64,000 nt of DNA from an uncultured Sphingobacteriaceae bacterium (GCA_946480915.1 CAMLLO010000012.1:62001-126000), one strand, 5' to 3'; shown: positions 10,873 through 19,882, counted from the stretch's first letter. Program-made: numbers and translations. Notes: a model not told the origin generated them from the sequence alone.

Positions 10873-11727
10873 TTATACTGAGGGGTTTTCGATGTGATAC
10901 TTCACCAGATCATCTATAGGTGAACGGATAAGTTTGCCAAGCTTCATACCCCATTCGGTGGCAACTTCTTCTAACACGTTCCGGAAGTTATAAGCCACAG
11001 ATCCAATGCAATTCAATTCGTAGTCCTGATAGTTGGGATAGTGACTTACCAGGTTTTTGAAAAAATCATTAAAAGAGCTTTTTACCAGATTGTGCGTATA
11101 TTCAATGTTCGCAGTATTGTCGTAAACAAATTTGCTGAACTGAGCGCAAAAGCGATTAGCCAGGGGTTTAGAGTAAACATTCTCCTGGATATCATCTGGA
11201 GTAAGTTTGTAGGTCTCCCAGAAATTTGCCCTTACCGCTTCAGGCATGTAGTTTCTTAAATAGTCTAAAAGTAGTTTTTTCCCGATATAACAGCCGCTTC
11301 CTTCGTCGCCTAAAATATAGGCTCCCGAATCTATCTGAACACTCACATCTTCTCCATCGTAAATGCAGGTATTGGTGCCGGTTCCTAATATTGCGGCAAA
11401 GCCTTTTGATTTGCCTAATAATGCACGTGCCGCAGCTAAAAGATCATGACCGACAAAAATTTTGCTGCTATGGAATATAACCTGGAACGCATCTTTTAGT
11501 TCATTAGCCTTCTCCTCGTTATGTACACCTGCTCCGTAAAAGTTGACTTCAGTGATCTTATCGTATTGTAAATCCTGGGGAAGATTTTTTTTGAGAGAAT
11601 CAATTACATACTCACCATCAACAAAGTACGGGTTGTAACCTTCGGTATTGAAATAGATTTTCTGTCCCTCATCATTTAGAAGACACCAATTTGTTTTGGT
11701 AGATCCTCCGTCAGCTATTATAATCAT
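10873..11727 (-). CDS. BadF/BadG-type N-acetylglucosamine kinase-like protein
   Basis: 284 residues with a full actin/hexokinase-fold signature: IADGGSTKTNW (phosphate-1), GTGTNTCIY (phosphate-2) and LGDEGSGCYIGKKLL. Family members phosphorylate N-acetylglucosamine or related amino sugars, or act as ATPases. Paralogous to the gene at 8176-9024, but with all ATP-site motifs intact. Convergent with the Nudix regulator across a long hairpin. A role in recycling cell-wall or environmental amino sugars is an inference. Confidence 0.85.
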   Translation of the reverse strand: MIIIADGGSTKTNWCLLNDEGQKIYFNTEGYNPYFVDGEYVIDSLKKNLPQDLQYDKITEVNFYGAGVHNEEKANELKDAFQVIFHSSKIFVGHDLLAAARALLGKSKGFAAILGTGTNTCIYDGEDVSVQIDSGAYILGDEGSGCYIGKKLLLDYLRNYMPEAVRANFWETYKLTPDDIQENVYSKPLANRFCAQFSKFVYDNTANIEYTHNLVKSSFNDFFKNLVSHYPNYQDYELNCIGSVAYNFRNVLEEVATEWGMKLGKLIRSPIDDLVKYHIENPSV

Positions 11728-11884
11728 AGTTTATTTAAAAGGTCCTAAATTAATTATTTCTCTGAGATTTGTAGGGGCATACTAAATACTTTCGAGTTTT
11801 TTTGTGAGGAAAGCAGAAATCGCGACCTTTTTAGCCGAAAAACACGAAAATTGATATTACCTTGCTCTGAAATAAACCTTTATC

Positions 11885-12472
11885 ATGAACCCTATTTTAA
11901 ATCAAAACCTGTTTTTTGTTAAAGAACACCGAGGTATTTTCAAAGCAGCCAATAATTATGACATTATTGATCCCGCCAGCCAGCAAACGATAATGCAATG
12001 CCGCGAGCCAGATCTTGGCATTTTTACCAAACTTTTCCGCTTTACCGAATATAAAAGACAAACACCTTTTAATATTTGTATCAATGATGTAAACGGATTG
12101 CCTGTTGTGCGGGTAAAGCGTGGTATTACCATTTTTCGTTCCGTGGTAGAAGTGTTCGATCATAACGAAGTGCTAGTGGGTCGTTTTCGGCAACGCATGC
12201 TTTCTATTGGCGGTAAGTTTGAAGTGCAGGACCCTATGGGCGAAACCCTTTGCGTGTTAAAAGGAAAATGGAGCAGCTGGGAGTTTAACTTCAGCAAAGG
12301 CGACCTTGTTTTGGCCAAAGTGCGTAAAAAATGGGCTGGTTTAGGTCGTGAGCTATTTACAACGGCCGACAATTATATGCTCGAGATTGATGATGTTGTA
12401 CCTCCCAATGATAAAGCACGTTTGCTGATTCTGGCCGCTGTGATGTGTATTGATATGGTATTGAAGGAGTGA
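11885..12472 (+). CDS. Scramblase/LURP-one-related family protein
   Basis: 195 residues. The pattern of short beta-strands with NYDIIDP near the start, RVKRGITIFRS, VFDHNEVLVGRFRQR and IGGKFEVQDP, and a hydrophobic C-terminal helix (about 178-192), matches the phospholipid scramblase (PLSCR)/LOR fold, a 12-stranded barrel around a central helix. Function in bacteria is unknown. Single gene with its own terminator. Confidence 0.75.
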   Translation: MNPILNQNLFFVKEHRGIFKAANNYDIIDPASQQTIMQCREPDLGIFTKLFRFTEYKRQTPFNICINDVNGLPVVRVKRGITIFRSVVEVFDHNEVLVGRFRQRMLSIGGKFEVQDPMGETLCVLKGKWSSWEFNFSKGDLVLAKVRKKWAGLGRELFTTADNYMLEIDDVVPPNDKARLLILAAVMCIDMVLKE

Positions 12473-12510
12473 TTTTTGAAAAAAAAGAAATTCCTCCAAG
12501 CTATTCCGAT

Positions 12511-12558
12511 CCCTGCACTACATATCGATTTAAACAAATGTAATGCAGGGCTTTTTTA
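12511..12558 (+). terminator. Terminator after the scramblase-like gene
   Basis: CCCTGCACTACAT pairs with ATGTAATGCAGGG (one mismatch), followed by CTTTTTT. Confidence 0.75.
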
Positions 12559-12601
12559 AAGTTCCGTCCTGAAAATACTAGAGTCGCCATCCTCGCGGGG
12601 C

Positions 12602-15103
12602 TTATTCCCTTGGTCTTGATCTCACAACAAAGGTCTCTTTTACCCTTTCTGAAGACTTGAAATAATAAATACCGACTAAAGACGAGACTATAAAATATAC
12701 GACTGTGTCAAGCGGTGAGGATTCCTCGCCATATAATTTGGTAGTTAAAATGTGAATAATGCTGACTAAAATGGCCGCCGTGCCAAAATATACGGATATC
12801 AGTTTAGGTAAAATGTCGCGTTTTTTAATCATCAGAAAAAAGCAGAAAGCCGTAAAGCAAACAATATAGATCATCGTCACAAGCTTAGTTCCTAAAAATA
12901 TTTTATAGAAGGTTGAGGTTTTTCTGGCAGAAAAATATTCCCAGGTGTTCAAATCAAGGTATTTCTCATCTATGATTTCCTTTAACCCGTTAAAAAACGT
13001 CGCAACAAGTATCAGAATAATTATTATCAGCCAGCCACCCAGTTCCATTGGTTGCCTGCTGTAAAAGGAAGTGGACGAGGGTTTATGATAGGTGTAATAT
13101 GCCACCACTCCAAAAGTCAATACCAATACAATGCTAAAACAGATCAGAAGATAGTTGGGATAAAATGGTACTGATGCAGGGGTGTAAACAATGTTGTACA
13201 CAAGAAAATCATCTTTAAGTGTTTTAATGTCGCTGGCAAACTCTGAGAGATTGGCAACAGGCACAAAGTTGTCGAGGTATTCAAATGAATATCGTAGGGA
13301 AAGCGTATCATTAACAGATGATTGAGAAGAATTAAAGTTATACTGGTCTCTTTTAAATTCACGCGTTTCAGTGTCAATATTCCAACCACTAGGTAACACA
13401 ACAGAAACAGTATGGTCCACCGCACTTTGAGTAACATATAAAGGTTGTTTTCGCCCTTCAGAAATATCAGGCAGAATATATGATATGTTGTTAGAATAAA
13501 ATCCGGCGGTGTATGCCCCTGAAAGGGAGTCGCGCTTAAAGAATTTTGGTATAGAATATTTTTCCAGAACAATAAGTTCGTTTTTCGCCTTGTCATCCGT
13601 TACCACAATCGTGTCGGTCACTTTTATTTTAGGATAAATCTGAGCATAGTATTTGAGATATTCCTTTTCGCTTTCTGCCGGACTTTTCTCAGCCAGGCTT
13701 CCTCTCATATAATCAGCCTCGTAGTTTGTGTAGATTGTTTTTACATCTAACTCAACTTCAGAGCTAGCATCAAGAATTTTATATCGTTCGAAGGAAGCAA
13801 CCTTTCCTCTTTTGCTTTTGGGAATATCTGTCAATCCTTTTGTGTAACTATTTACTATGAGTGCTTTACGGTAATCCGGAAAGTAGATAAAGCTTCCTTT
13901 TCCGCCTTGATTTTGCATGGTTGCATCCACCCAAACTTGTTTTCCATTCACGGTGGCACATACTACGGCATGATCAAATATGCCCGGTGAAGGTAAATAG
14001 TTTTGTACCTGGTCCCTCTCCACTGTACTCAGCAGAGCCATATCAGCTTTGATGTTTAAGCCACGAAGAATAGAAATCAGCAGGAGTGACTTGTCTTTGC
14101 AATCACCGTAACGTTGGTCGAAAACTTTTTCGGGAGTATTTGCTCTATGGGAATATTCACCCATTTCAACACCCATATACCGGACTTCATCCTGCACAAA
14201 TTTTACAGCAGCTCTAAAAGAACTTTCCTGATCGTTTTTGTATTTCGTTTTTAAAGTCTTCGTAAAAGCTCCGGCAGCTCCGTTTAAATGAGTACTTGAG
14301 GGATTAATTCTGTTTGCCCAAGCTGCTACTTCTGCCCAACTGCTGTATTCACTTAATTGTACCATCGGACAGATATTAAACCATCCCGGAGTATTATCTT
14401 CATATTCAATCGGCGGTTGTTTAAAACTCTCCCATTCATATCGTATAAATTTCCCGGCTGCACTCATATTCATCTTAGGGGGCTTGTTAAAGCTTTTTAC
14501 ATGCAGGTTTCGGCTTGCAGATATTAAAACACTAGTATAATTATGAGATACAGGTTTATATTCTCGGAGATAAAGGAGCGAGCTATATTTATTGCTAAAA
14601 ATGGGATTTCTTCCGGTGCGGGTATATGAAAAATCGATCCGGTCGCCCTTTCTGATATCATCTAAAATATAATAGGCGCTGAATGTTCCTTGATAGATAA
14701 AACGCGAGAGGTCTTTTTCATCCGCGATGATCTTGAACTTTTTTAACATAAGCCTGTTTAAGGGTTGCCCTTTCCGCCACACTGTTATTGAATGGAACTG
14801 TAGTTTTTCAAATGCAGGATCGAAGCTAATGGAGATTTCAGAGGCATTTTGAACGCCGGTTTCCGTTACAATTTCTCTTATTACACGTATATAAGACGCT
14901 TGCTCATCTACATTGATCTGTTGTTCAACCTGACGAAAAAAGTAGCCATCCTTAATCTCTCTAAGTGGTGGGGTGTAATTATTCAATGCAGGATTTATTA
15001 CCCAATCAGGCTTTGGTCCGGTTGATACCTTTGGGCTTTGTGCCGATAAGGAAAATGGAATCAGAAGTAATACGAGATTTACCAGGGAGACTAAGGTTTT
15101 CAT
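12602..15103 (-). CDS. DUF3857-transglutaminase-DUF2569 membrane protein
   Basis: 833 residues from the ATG at 15103, which begins a clean signal peptide ending LSAQ; the longer frame would overlap the divergent mutT gene. Residues 50-230 look like DUF3857. Then a transglutaminase-like core: RYGDCKDKS (Cys), FDHAVVC (His) and VWVDAT (Asp). After a beta-rich DUF3858-like part come five hydrophobic helices; the segment with PMELGGWL resembles DUF2569. DUF3857-transglutaminase proteins are common in Bacteroidota envelopes and the triad suggests protease or crosslinking activity in the periplasm. The added C-terminal membrane domain is the unusual part. Confidence 0.85.
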   Translation of the reverse strand: MKTLVSLVNLVLLLIPFSLSAQSPKVSTGPKPDWVINPALNNYTPPLREIKDGYFFRQVEQQINVDEQASYIRVIREIVTETGVQNASEISISFDPAFEKLQFHSITVWRKGQPLNRLMLKKFKIIADEKDLSRFIYQGTFSAYYILDDIRKGDRIDFSYTRTGRNPIFSNKYSSLLYLREYKPVSHNYTSVLISASRNLHVKSFNKPPKMNMSAAGKFIRYEWESFKQPPIEYEDNTPGWFNICPMVQLSEYSSWAEVAAWANRINPSSTHLNGAAGAFTKTLKTKYKNDQESSFRAAVKFVQDEVRYMGVEMGEYSHRANTPEKVFDQRYGDCKDKSLLLISILRGLNIKADMALLSTVERDQVQNYLPSPGIFDHAVVCATVNGKQVWVDATMQNQGGKGSFIYFPDYRKALIVNSYTKGLTDIPKSKRGKVASFERYKILDASSEVELDVKTIYTNYEADYMRGSLAEKSPAESEKEYLKYYAQIYPKIKVTDTIVVTDDKAKNELIVLEKYSIPKFFKRDSLSGAYTAGFYSNNISYILPDISEGRKQPLYVTQSAVDHTVSVVLPSGWNIDTETREFKRDQYNFNSSQSSVNDTLSLRYSFEYLDNFVPVANLSEFASDIKTLKDDFLVYNIVYTPASVPFYPNYLLICFSIVLVLTFGVVAYYTYHKPSSTSFYSRQPMELGGWLIIIILILVATFFNGLKEIIDEKYLDLNTWEYFSARKTSTFYKIFLGTKLVTMIYIVCFTAFCFFLMIKKRDILPKLISVYFGTAAILVSIIHILTTKLYGEESSPLDTVVYFIVSSLVGIYYFKSSERVKETFVVRSRPRE

Positions 15104-15164
15104 TATAAGGATTAAGGTTTTGAAATATAAAAATATTTCATCAAAAATTAAATAATTTAGCGGC

Positions 15165-15560
15165 ATGACAGACGTGTCCTGCGCCATTATCATCGATCAA
15201 CACCAACGCATCCTGGTAACACAGCGCAGCGCCACTATGCCTTTGCCTTTAAAATGGGAATTCCCCGGAGGAAAGGTCGAAGCAGGAGAAAGTGCCGGGC
15301 AATCGCTGGTCAGAGAAATAAAAGAAGAGCTGGATCTTAGTATTCAAATTGTATCTGCGCTAAGCCCCTGCATCCATCAATATGCCACAAAAACTATTCG
15401 CTTAATTCCGTTTGTGTGCCGCATTGTTGCAGGCCAGATTACCTTACATGAGCATCAGGAATATCGCTGGCTTAAACCGGAAGAATTATTGAGTTTAGAC
15501 TGGGCCGAAGCTGATCTTCCGGTTGTTTATGAAATTCATAACATGGCTCATCACCTGTAA
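15165..15560 (+). CDS. mutT: MutT-type Nudix hydrolase
   Basis: 131 residues. Intact Nudix box with the spacing Gx5Ex7REUxEExGU: GGKVEAGE, then REIKEEL. Starts TDVSCAIIIDQHQRILVTQR and contains LKWEFPGGK, the classic MutT layout for removing oxidised nucleotides (8-oxo-dGTP) or CTP analogues. Divergent from the transglutaminase-like gene. Confidence 0.9.
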   Translation: MTDVSCAIIIDQHQRILVTQRSATMPLPLKWEFPGGKVEAGESAGQSLVREIKEELDLSIQIVSALSPCIHQYATKTIRLIPFVCRIVAGQITLHEHQEYRWLKPEELLSLDWAEADLPVVYEIHNMAHHL

Positions 15561-15802
15561 GCGAGGTCCTTTCCTCCCAAGTCAGAATTTATATTTTCAG
15601 CCATTCATTGACGGTTTTTCCTACCTGTGTTGCAATTGACTTGACTTATAGAATCCGCATGATCAGATCGAACAGAGCTGCCACTGCATAGTCCATTCAT
15701 CTGCGGTTCGAACGTTCCCTGCTTAGAAATTTTTTAATTATGTCTTTATAATCAAGCCTTCCCCTTTCAATGTCACCTGCTCCGAATTTTCACCCAAATT
15801 TA

Positions 15803-15810
15803 TATATTTG
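15803..15810 (+). promoter_or_regulatory. Candidate promoter of the lipoprotein gene
   Basis: TATATTTG matches the Bacteroidota -7 element, 18 bases before the ATG at 15829. Confidence 0.45.
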
Positions 15811-15828
15811 AAAACCTAATCACTTGCC

Positions 15829-16518
15829 ATGAAGCTGTTTACCATATTTTCCTTGGTGCTTTCAACCTTATTAATGCGCATGGATTCCTGTAAAGATCCA
15901 TTGTTCGACGGGGTAAACTGTACCGGTAATTGTTACGAATTAAAAGGCCGGGTAACCGATTCGGCAACCAATCAGGGGAGACCTTATGTAAAATTGAAAT
16001 TCTATTACCACTCTGGCGGCTATTCCATCTTCGGAAATTCACGCCTTCTTGTAGATGCCAAAACCAATCAAAATGGCGACTATTCAATAAAATTCGATGG
16101 TACAAAGTTTAAAGAGGGTAAAGGATATTTTTCCCTCTCGGCCACCCACAGCAACTATTTTATACGTCCCTTAAACGACAATCATGTGTTCACACTCGAT
16201 CTTGATAGTACCAGTTTTAATAAGCCTGTACAGCGAAACTTTGCCATGCACTGGCCCGGTTTTATAAAGCTGCATCTTACAGCCGGTAGTACCTCAACGG
16301 TTAAACATATAGATTTTTCGTACTCATGTGGTAAGTCAGGCCTCGGTTATTGGCTGCCGGTTAAACCCAATCTGGACACTACCATCTCGCTTAAAACAGC
16401 CTCGGGTATTCAAACAAATATCCGCTGGTATATTTCTCCCCTTAATGGAAATGTACAAAATCTCGATTCGATTACGGTGAGCAAAAATGCTACGGTAGAG
16501 TATAAAGTAGCATTATAA
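15829..16518 (+). CDS. Putative lipoprotein with carboxypeptidase-regulatory-like domain
   Basis: 229 residues. A hydrophobic N-terminus ends at SC (Cys21), a possible though poor lipobox. ELKGRVTDSATNQGRPYVKLKF followed by NQNGDYSIKFDG resembles a CarboxypepD_reg/Ig-like beta-sandwich. Probably surface or periplasmic; role unknown. Single gene with a -7 promoter element. Confidence 0.65.
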   Translation: MKLFTIFSLVLSTLLMRMDSCKDPLFDGVNCTGNCYELKGRVTDSATNQGRPYVKLKFYYHSGGYSIFGNSRLLVDAKTNQNGDYSIKFDGTKFKEGKGYFSLSATHSNYFIRPLNDNHVFTLDLDSTSFNKPVQRNFAMHWPGFIKLHLTAGSTSTVKHIDFSYSCGKSGLGYWLPVKPNLDTTISLKTASGIQTNIRWYISPLNGNVQNLDSITVSKNATVEYKVAL

Positions 16519-16730
16519 ATCCTTGTTTTAGAAAATCAACAAGCGTCTTCATCGGTTCCTGCAGCCCCGTCTTTGCTCATACTACACAGGGCCTTAGCCG
16601 CTATGGCCGGTATCCGCGCAGCCGGGTTTAATTTGGATGTTTTGGTCTTTGTGGGATAGTTTTCTCCTGCTTTATCACAGGTTCACTTATATCCGATTGA
16701 CTTTCCCTTTTTGTTGATCGACATTTGAGG

Positions 16731-17009
16731 ATGCCAAATATCAAATTCTCCTATCTCTACCGAGATGCTGGAAACTATAAAAATTATGGACAAGTAATAT
16801 TTGCTAACCCGAATAACTTAAGTCTTGAACAGGTAACAGAATTGATTAAATCAAAATTGATAGATGGACAATGGTTTTACGCAAAAGAGTGGGGAATGCC
16901 TGACTTGCATTTTGATAGATGGGATGAAGAATTAGATCATGGGTTTCATGAGTTTGAAGGGGTGGAGTTTACAGAGGAAGCAGCGGATTTCTTCAAATAT
17001 TATTATTGA
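16731..17009 (+). CDS. Small acidic hypothetical protein, immunity-protein-like
   Basis: 92 residues from the ATG at 16731. The pattern IKFSYLYRDAGNYKNYG, then NLSLEQVTELIKSKLIDGQWFYAKEWGMPDL and LDHGFHEFEGVE, is one I recognise as a recurring small family in Bacteroidota, often near polymorphic-toxin loci. That link comes from memory and was not tested; no toxin is visible here. It lies just downstream of the nuclease-helicase on the opposite strand (convergent). Confidence 0.65.
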   Translation: MPNIKFSYLYRDAGNYKNYGQVIFANPNNLSLEQVTELIKSKLIDGQWFYAKEWGMPDLHFDRWDEELDHGFHEFEGVEFTEEAADFFKYYY

Positions 17010-17043
17010 CAAACTCTTGGTGGCTTAGGGCAAACTGGAAATA

Positions 17044-19110
17044 TTAGCCAGTTGACATTGAACTAGTTGATATGTCTTCTAAACCGCACGATTTTAAATA
17101 CTCATAAATCGGGTCATAGAAGGAAGGAAGGCGCGTCGGATCCTCCTGGTCACCAAGAGGAACAAAAATTACCAAGCCTTCTCTAGCCCGAGTTAATAAA
17201 ACTCTGTAGGTGTTCAATAAAAATTGGTGAGCGTCTCCTGTGCTTATTTGATTCCATTTTGTCCCCGAAAAATCACGGAAGTCCCAGGTTCCATTTGCTC
17301 GCCTTAAATCAGCATCCCAACAAACCCCCGTCCAATCTAATTCCAGCCCCTGCACAGCAAATTCAGTGGCGACGATTTCTAAATAATAAGACGATCGAAC
17401 ATCTTTTTCATCGTTGAGAAACCAATTTGCTTCATCGATCGATTCCTTGACGTTAATCCCATAAGGCCGCAATCTTAATGCTCCAGAACTAGCCACCAAT
17501 CCTATGCGTTTTGTCCCTAATATTTTTGCCTTTAACCAATCCTTAGCTGCATCTAAATCTCTTGTGATTTTTAATGGGAAAGATTGTTTTATTAGCTTGG
17601 CGAAAGCTTCGGCTTTTGCAGGTTTATTATCAATTAATGCATTTACCCAGTCATTTAAGTTGCATGCTCGAAAAGAACGCTGACTTACCTTTAGGTGTAA
17701 TCCTTCATTTTGATGAATGGTTAAGTTGTTAGGGATATCATCGAATAATGTTTTTCCTGCAGTTGTACTATCACCAGATAACAATTGTGGTGAGATATGA
17801 ACCTGCCAATCTGGATGCTTTTTCAAAGCATTTCCCCATTCCGAAATACCGGCCTCTCCTGTATTAATTTCCTGACCACCTCCAACTAAAGCGATGATTA
17901 CAGCCCAACCTTCGTGGCGACTCATGAATTCGAAGAGTAATTCAGCTTCTGATTTTTTTACTATAGGTGTTTTAGTGTCCCTATTGGCATTTTGTCGCCC
18001 TTTATTATAAAAATGTTGCGCATTCCAACATCTTTGTGCTTCATCAAAAACTACAATACGTTCAGTGGGAGGAGTATCTTTTCGAATTCCGTCTTTGATG
18101 AATGTGTGAAGGTTTTGGATTTTTGCCTGAACTTGATGGTGAGAGTCACCTTTGGTTGGTTTTTTTAGTCCTTTTTTGGCTTCATGTTTAAATAATTTGC
18201 TGTTATAGTTATCTCTTGCAAGGGACTCTCTAAGAACGTTAATTAGAGGGCCATTGCCGGAGAAGTAGGCAGTATTGAAATCATCGCCGCCAAACAACTG
18301 TTTCTCATGAATTACATTTAATCCAACGAGAGTTTTCCCAGCCCCAGGCACGCCGGTGACAAAGCATACCATCTTTTTATTGGTAGACTTAGCTAAATTG
18401 ATCTTGTGGATAAGATATTCAGTGGTCGTAGTAAGATTGATGGCATCTGCATGAGACCTAGTGATAGCTTCAACCTTTTGCCCTGCAAACAAAGCTCTTG
18501 CTGCTTGGACAATCGTGGGAGTAGGTTGATATTCACTCTGCTCCCACTGATCGCTATTTATTGATTCAGAACACGGAGAGTGGTATTTAAGATAATTTAA
18601 CTTAATGATGTCTGCTAGATTGTGTTGGTTAGCTTTCTGACATGGTTTGACGTTGTCGTTCGTCGTAGCGAACGCAACTTCATGAGCTGGGGCCTTAGGA
18701 GCCAACAATATAGGAACGATTGCTTTATTCCTGCTCTCTAAATGAAAATCAGCTAAATCAAGACAATAATCTTCTGTCTGTCTTATATCTGCCAACTCAT
18801 ATTTACTGCGTTCAAATTTAAACTCTATAACAAATAATATGTCGTGGGCTATGATTGCTGCATCCAGTCGACCTCCTAAACGAGGTATTTCGTATTCGAG
18901 CAGAATATTCCAGTTCAGAGCTTCAGGTAATAGTTCTATTAGTTTTTCAAATGAGTTCTTTAAAGTTTGTATTGAACTTTCCCAAGATGTTATACCGATA
19001 GTCCATAATGAAACGAATTCTGTACTTCTTCTATTTAATTCAGCTATAATTAGGTTTTCGTCAGTTTTTAAAAACCTTTCAATTGAGGATCGAAAGTATG
19101 CCTGACTCAT
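17044..19110 (-). CDS. Nuclease-helicase (PD-(D/E)xK-like N-terminus plus DUF2075 SF1 helicase)
   Basis: 688 residues. The N-terminal 170 residues contain RLDAAIIAHDILFVIEFKF, where Asp83, Glu96 and Lys98 have the spacing of a PD-(D/E)xK nuclease, followed by QTEDYCLDL. The helicase part has Walker A GVPGAGKT (253-260), Walker B DEAQ (356-359), a motif-III-like GGGQEI and a motif-VI-like YRVLLTRAREG; this is the DUF2075/Schlafen-3-like helicase type. Its start overlaps the upstream regulator by four bases (ATGA). With a controller-protein partner and no methyltransferase it looks like a one-protein anti-phage effector; that function is inferred. Confidence 0.85.
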   Translation of the reverse strand: MSQAYFRSSIERFLKTDENLIIAELNRRSTEFVSLWTIGITSWESSIQTLKNSFEKLIELLPEALNWNILLEYEIPRLGGRLDAAIIAHDILFVIEFKFERSKYELADIRQTEDYCLDLADFHLESRNKAIVPILLAPKAPAHEVAFATTNDNVKPCQKANQHNLADIIKLNYLKYHSPCSESINSDQWEQSEYQPTPTIVQAARALFAGQKVEAITRSHADAINLTTTTEYLIHKINLAKSTNKKMVCFVTGVPGAGKTLVGLNVIHEKQLFGGDDFNTAYFSGNGPLINVLRESLARDNYNSKLFKHEAKKGLKKPTKGDSHHQVQAKIQNLHTFIKDGIRKDTPPTERIVVFDEAQRCWNAQHFYNKGRQNANRDTKTPIVKKSEAELLFEFMSRHEGWAVIIALVGGGQEINTGEAGISEWGNALKKHPDWQVHISPQLLSGDSTTAGKTLFDDIPNNLTIHQNEGLHLKVSQRSFRACNLNDWVNALIDNKPAKAEAFAKLIKQSFPLKITRDLDAAKDWLKAKILGTKRIGLVASSGALRLRPYGINVKESIDEANWFLNDEKDVRSSYYLEIVATEFAVQGLELDWTGVCWDADLRRANGTWDFRDFSGTKWNQISTGDAHQFLLNTYRVLLTRAREGLVIFVPLGDQEDPTRLPSFYDPIYEYLKSCGLEDISTSSMSTG

Positions 19111-19328
19111 TTCTTAAATTCCTCTCCAGCAAAAAAGTCCGCTACATTTGTTTCAAGAGCTAGGATAAGTTTCTCCAAATTCTCGATAGAAATGTTTCTA
19201 CGTCCATTCTCTACATCGGTAACATAGGTTCTATCTATGTTAGCTTTGTTCGCTAAGGCTTCTTGGGAAATAGCTAATTGCGTGCGAAGGACTTTTATTC
19301 TTTGTCCAACTTTAACCTTAATACTCAT
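19107..19328 (-). CDS. Controller (C) protein-like XRE/HTH regulator
   Basis: 73 residues from the ATG at 19328. Helix-turn-helix of the XRE type: QRIKVLRTQLAISQEALANKANIDRTYVTDVENGRRNISIENLEKL. DRTYV..VE.G.RN and the total length are those of restriction-modification C proteins (the C.AhdI/C.Esp1396I kind), and a C-box-like operator lies 24 bases upstream. Such proteins first activate, then repress their own operon, delaying the toxic nuclease after entry into a new cell. Its stop overlaps the start of the nuclease-helicase gene (ATGA), so the pair is one transcript. Confidence 0.85.
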   Translation of the reverse strand: MSIKVKVGQRIKVLRTQLAISQEALANKANIDRTYVTDVENGRRNISIENLEKLILALETNVADFFAGEEFKK

Positions 19329-19351
19329 CTTTCGCAAGATGGGTTATTGTC

Positions 19352-19376
19352 GACTTTGAGTCAACGGACTATAAGT
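19352..19376. promoter_or_regulatory. C-box operator of the controller/nuclease-helicase operon
   Basis: On the plus strand GACTTTGAGTC and GACTATAAGTG are two 11-base half-sites separated by four bases (centres 15 bp apart). The minus strand reads ACTTATAGTCCGTTGACT, very close to the C-box of C-protein-controlled restriction systems (GACTTATAGTC-CGTG-nGAtTATAGTC as I recall it). It lies 24 bases upstream of the regulator ATG. Confidence 0.75.
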
Positions 19377-19398
19377 GTCATTGCATTGTGCAACCCCT

Positions 19399-19537
19399 CT
19401 GGTTTCAGTCTTCCACAGGACGACTTAAATCTTTACCTTGAAAACCAGGACTCTGTCCGGCCATATCTCTGCAAACCTTCATCTTTCTCCATGTAGGTGC
19501 CCGAGTGGTTTTACTTCAAGGTTCGAGCTTCTGTCAC
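19399..19537 (+). repeat. Dispersed repeat, copy A
   Basis: About 139 bases that align along their whole length with 20705-20841 in the same orientation (blocks TCTGGTTTCAGTCTTCC, CTCTGTCCGGCCATA, AAACCTTCATCTT and TTTACTTCAAGGTTC shared). No open frame is shared, so it is a noncoding interspersed element. A fragment of the same unit (CTCTGTCCGGCCA) recurs at about 22577. Confidence 0.75.
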
Positions 19538-19570
19538 CCTTCTGGTTTATTAATAACAAAGATATGAGCC

Positions 19571-19882
19571 TTATTTCGACCTTTGTTTCATTTCTGCAAC
19601 CATTAGCAGAACAATAAAAGTAAGCACGGTAGTCACACTAAAATAAAAATACTTTAACAGCTTATCATATCGTCGTGATAGCGCTAGTATCTTTTGATCT
19701 GGAAAATTTTCACTGAGTTTCATTGGGAAATGGATAAAACCAATAGTGTAATAACAGATGACTATGAAATAATCAAAAATTGTTTTCTGCTTAAGCATCC
19801 TCCAATAAACAAGTACTCTTAAGGTAACAATATACCATCCGAGAAAAATTAAAGGGATTAATAAATAGACTGCCTGGTTCAT
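19571..19882 (-). CDS. Small membrane protein of unknown function
   Basis: 103 residues from the ATG at 19882. Two or three hydrophobic segments: AVYLLIPLIFLGWYIVTL at the N-terminus, DYFIVICYYTIGF in the middle and YFSVTTVLTFIVLLMV near the C-terminus. No family recognised. Isolated between two repeat copies. Confidence 0.5.
   Translation of the reverse strand: MNQAVYLLIPLIFLGWYIVTLRVLVYWRMLKQKTIFDYFIVICYYTIGFIHFPMKLSENFPDQKILALSRRYDKLLKYFYFSVTTVLTFIVLLMVAEMKQRSK

Noticed and set aside
13144..13596. 150-residue minus-strand frame inside the transglutaminase-like gene
   Set aside because: Same strand, shifted frame; the main frame is continuous with family motifs across it.
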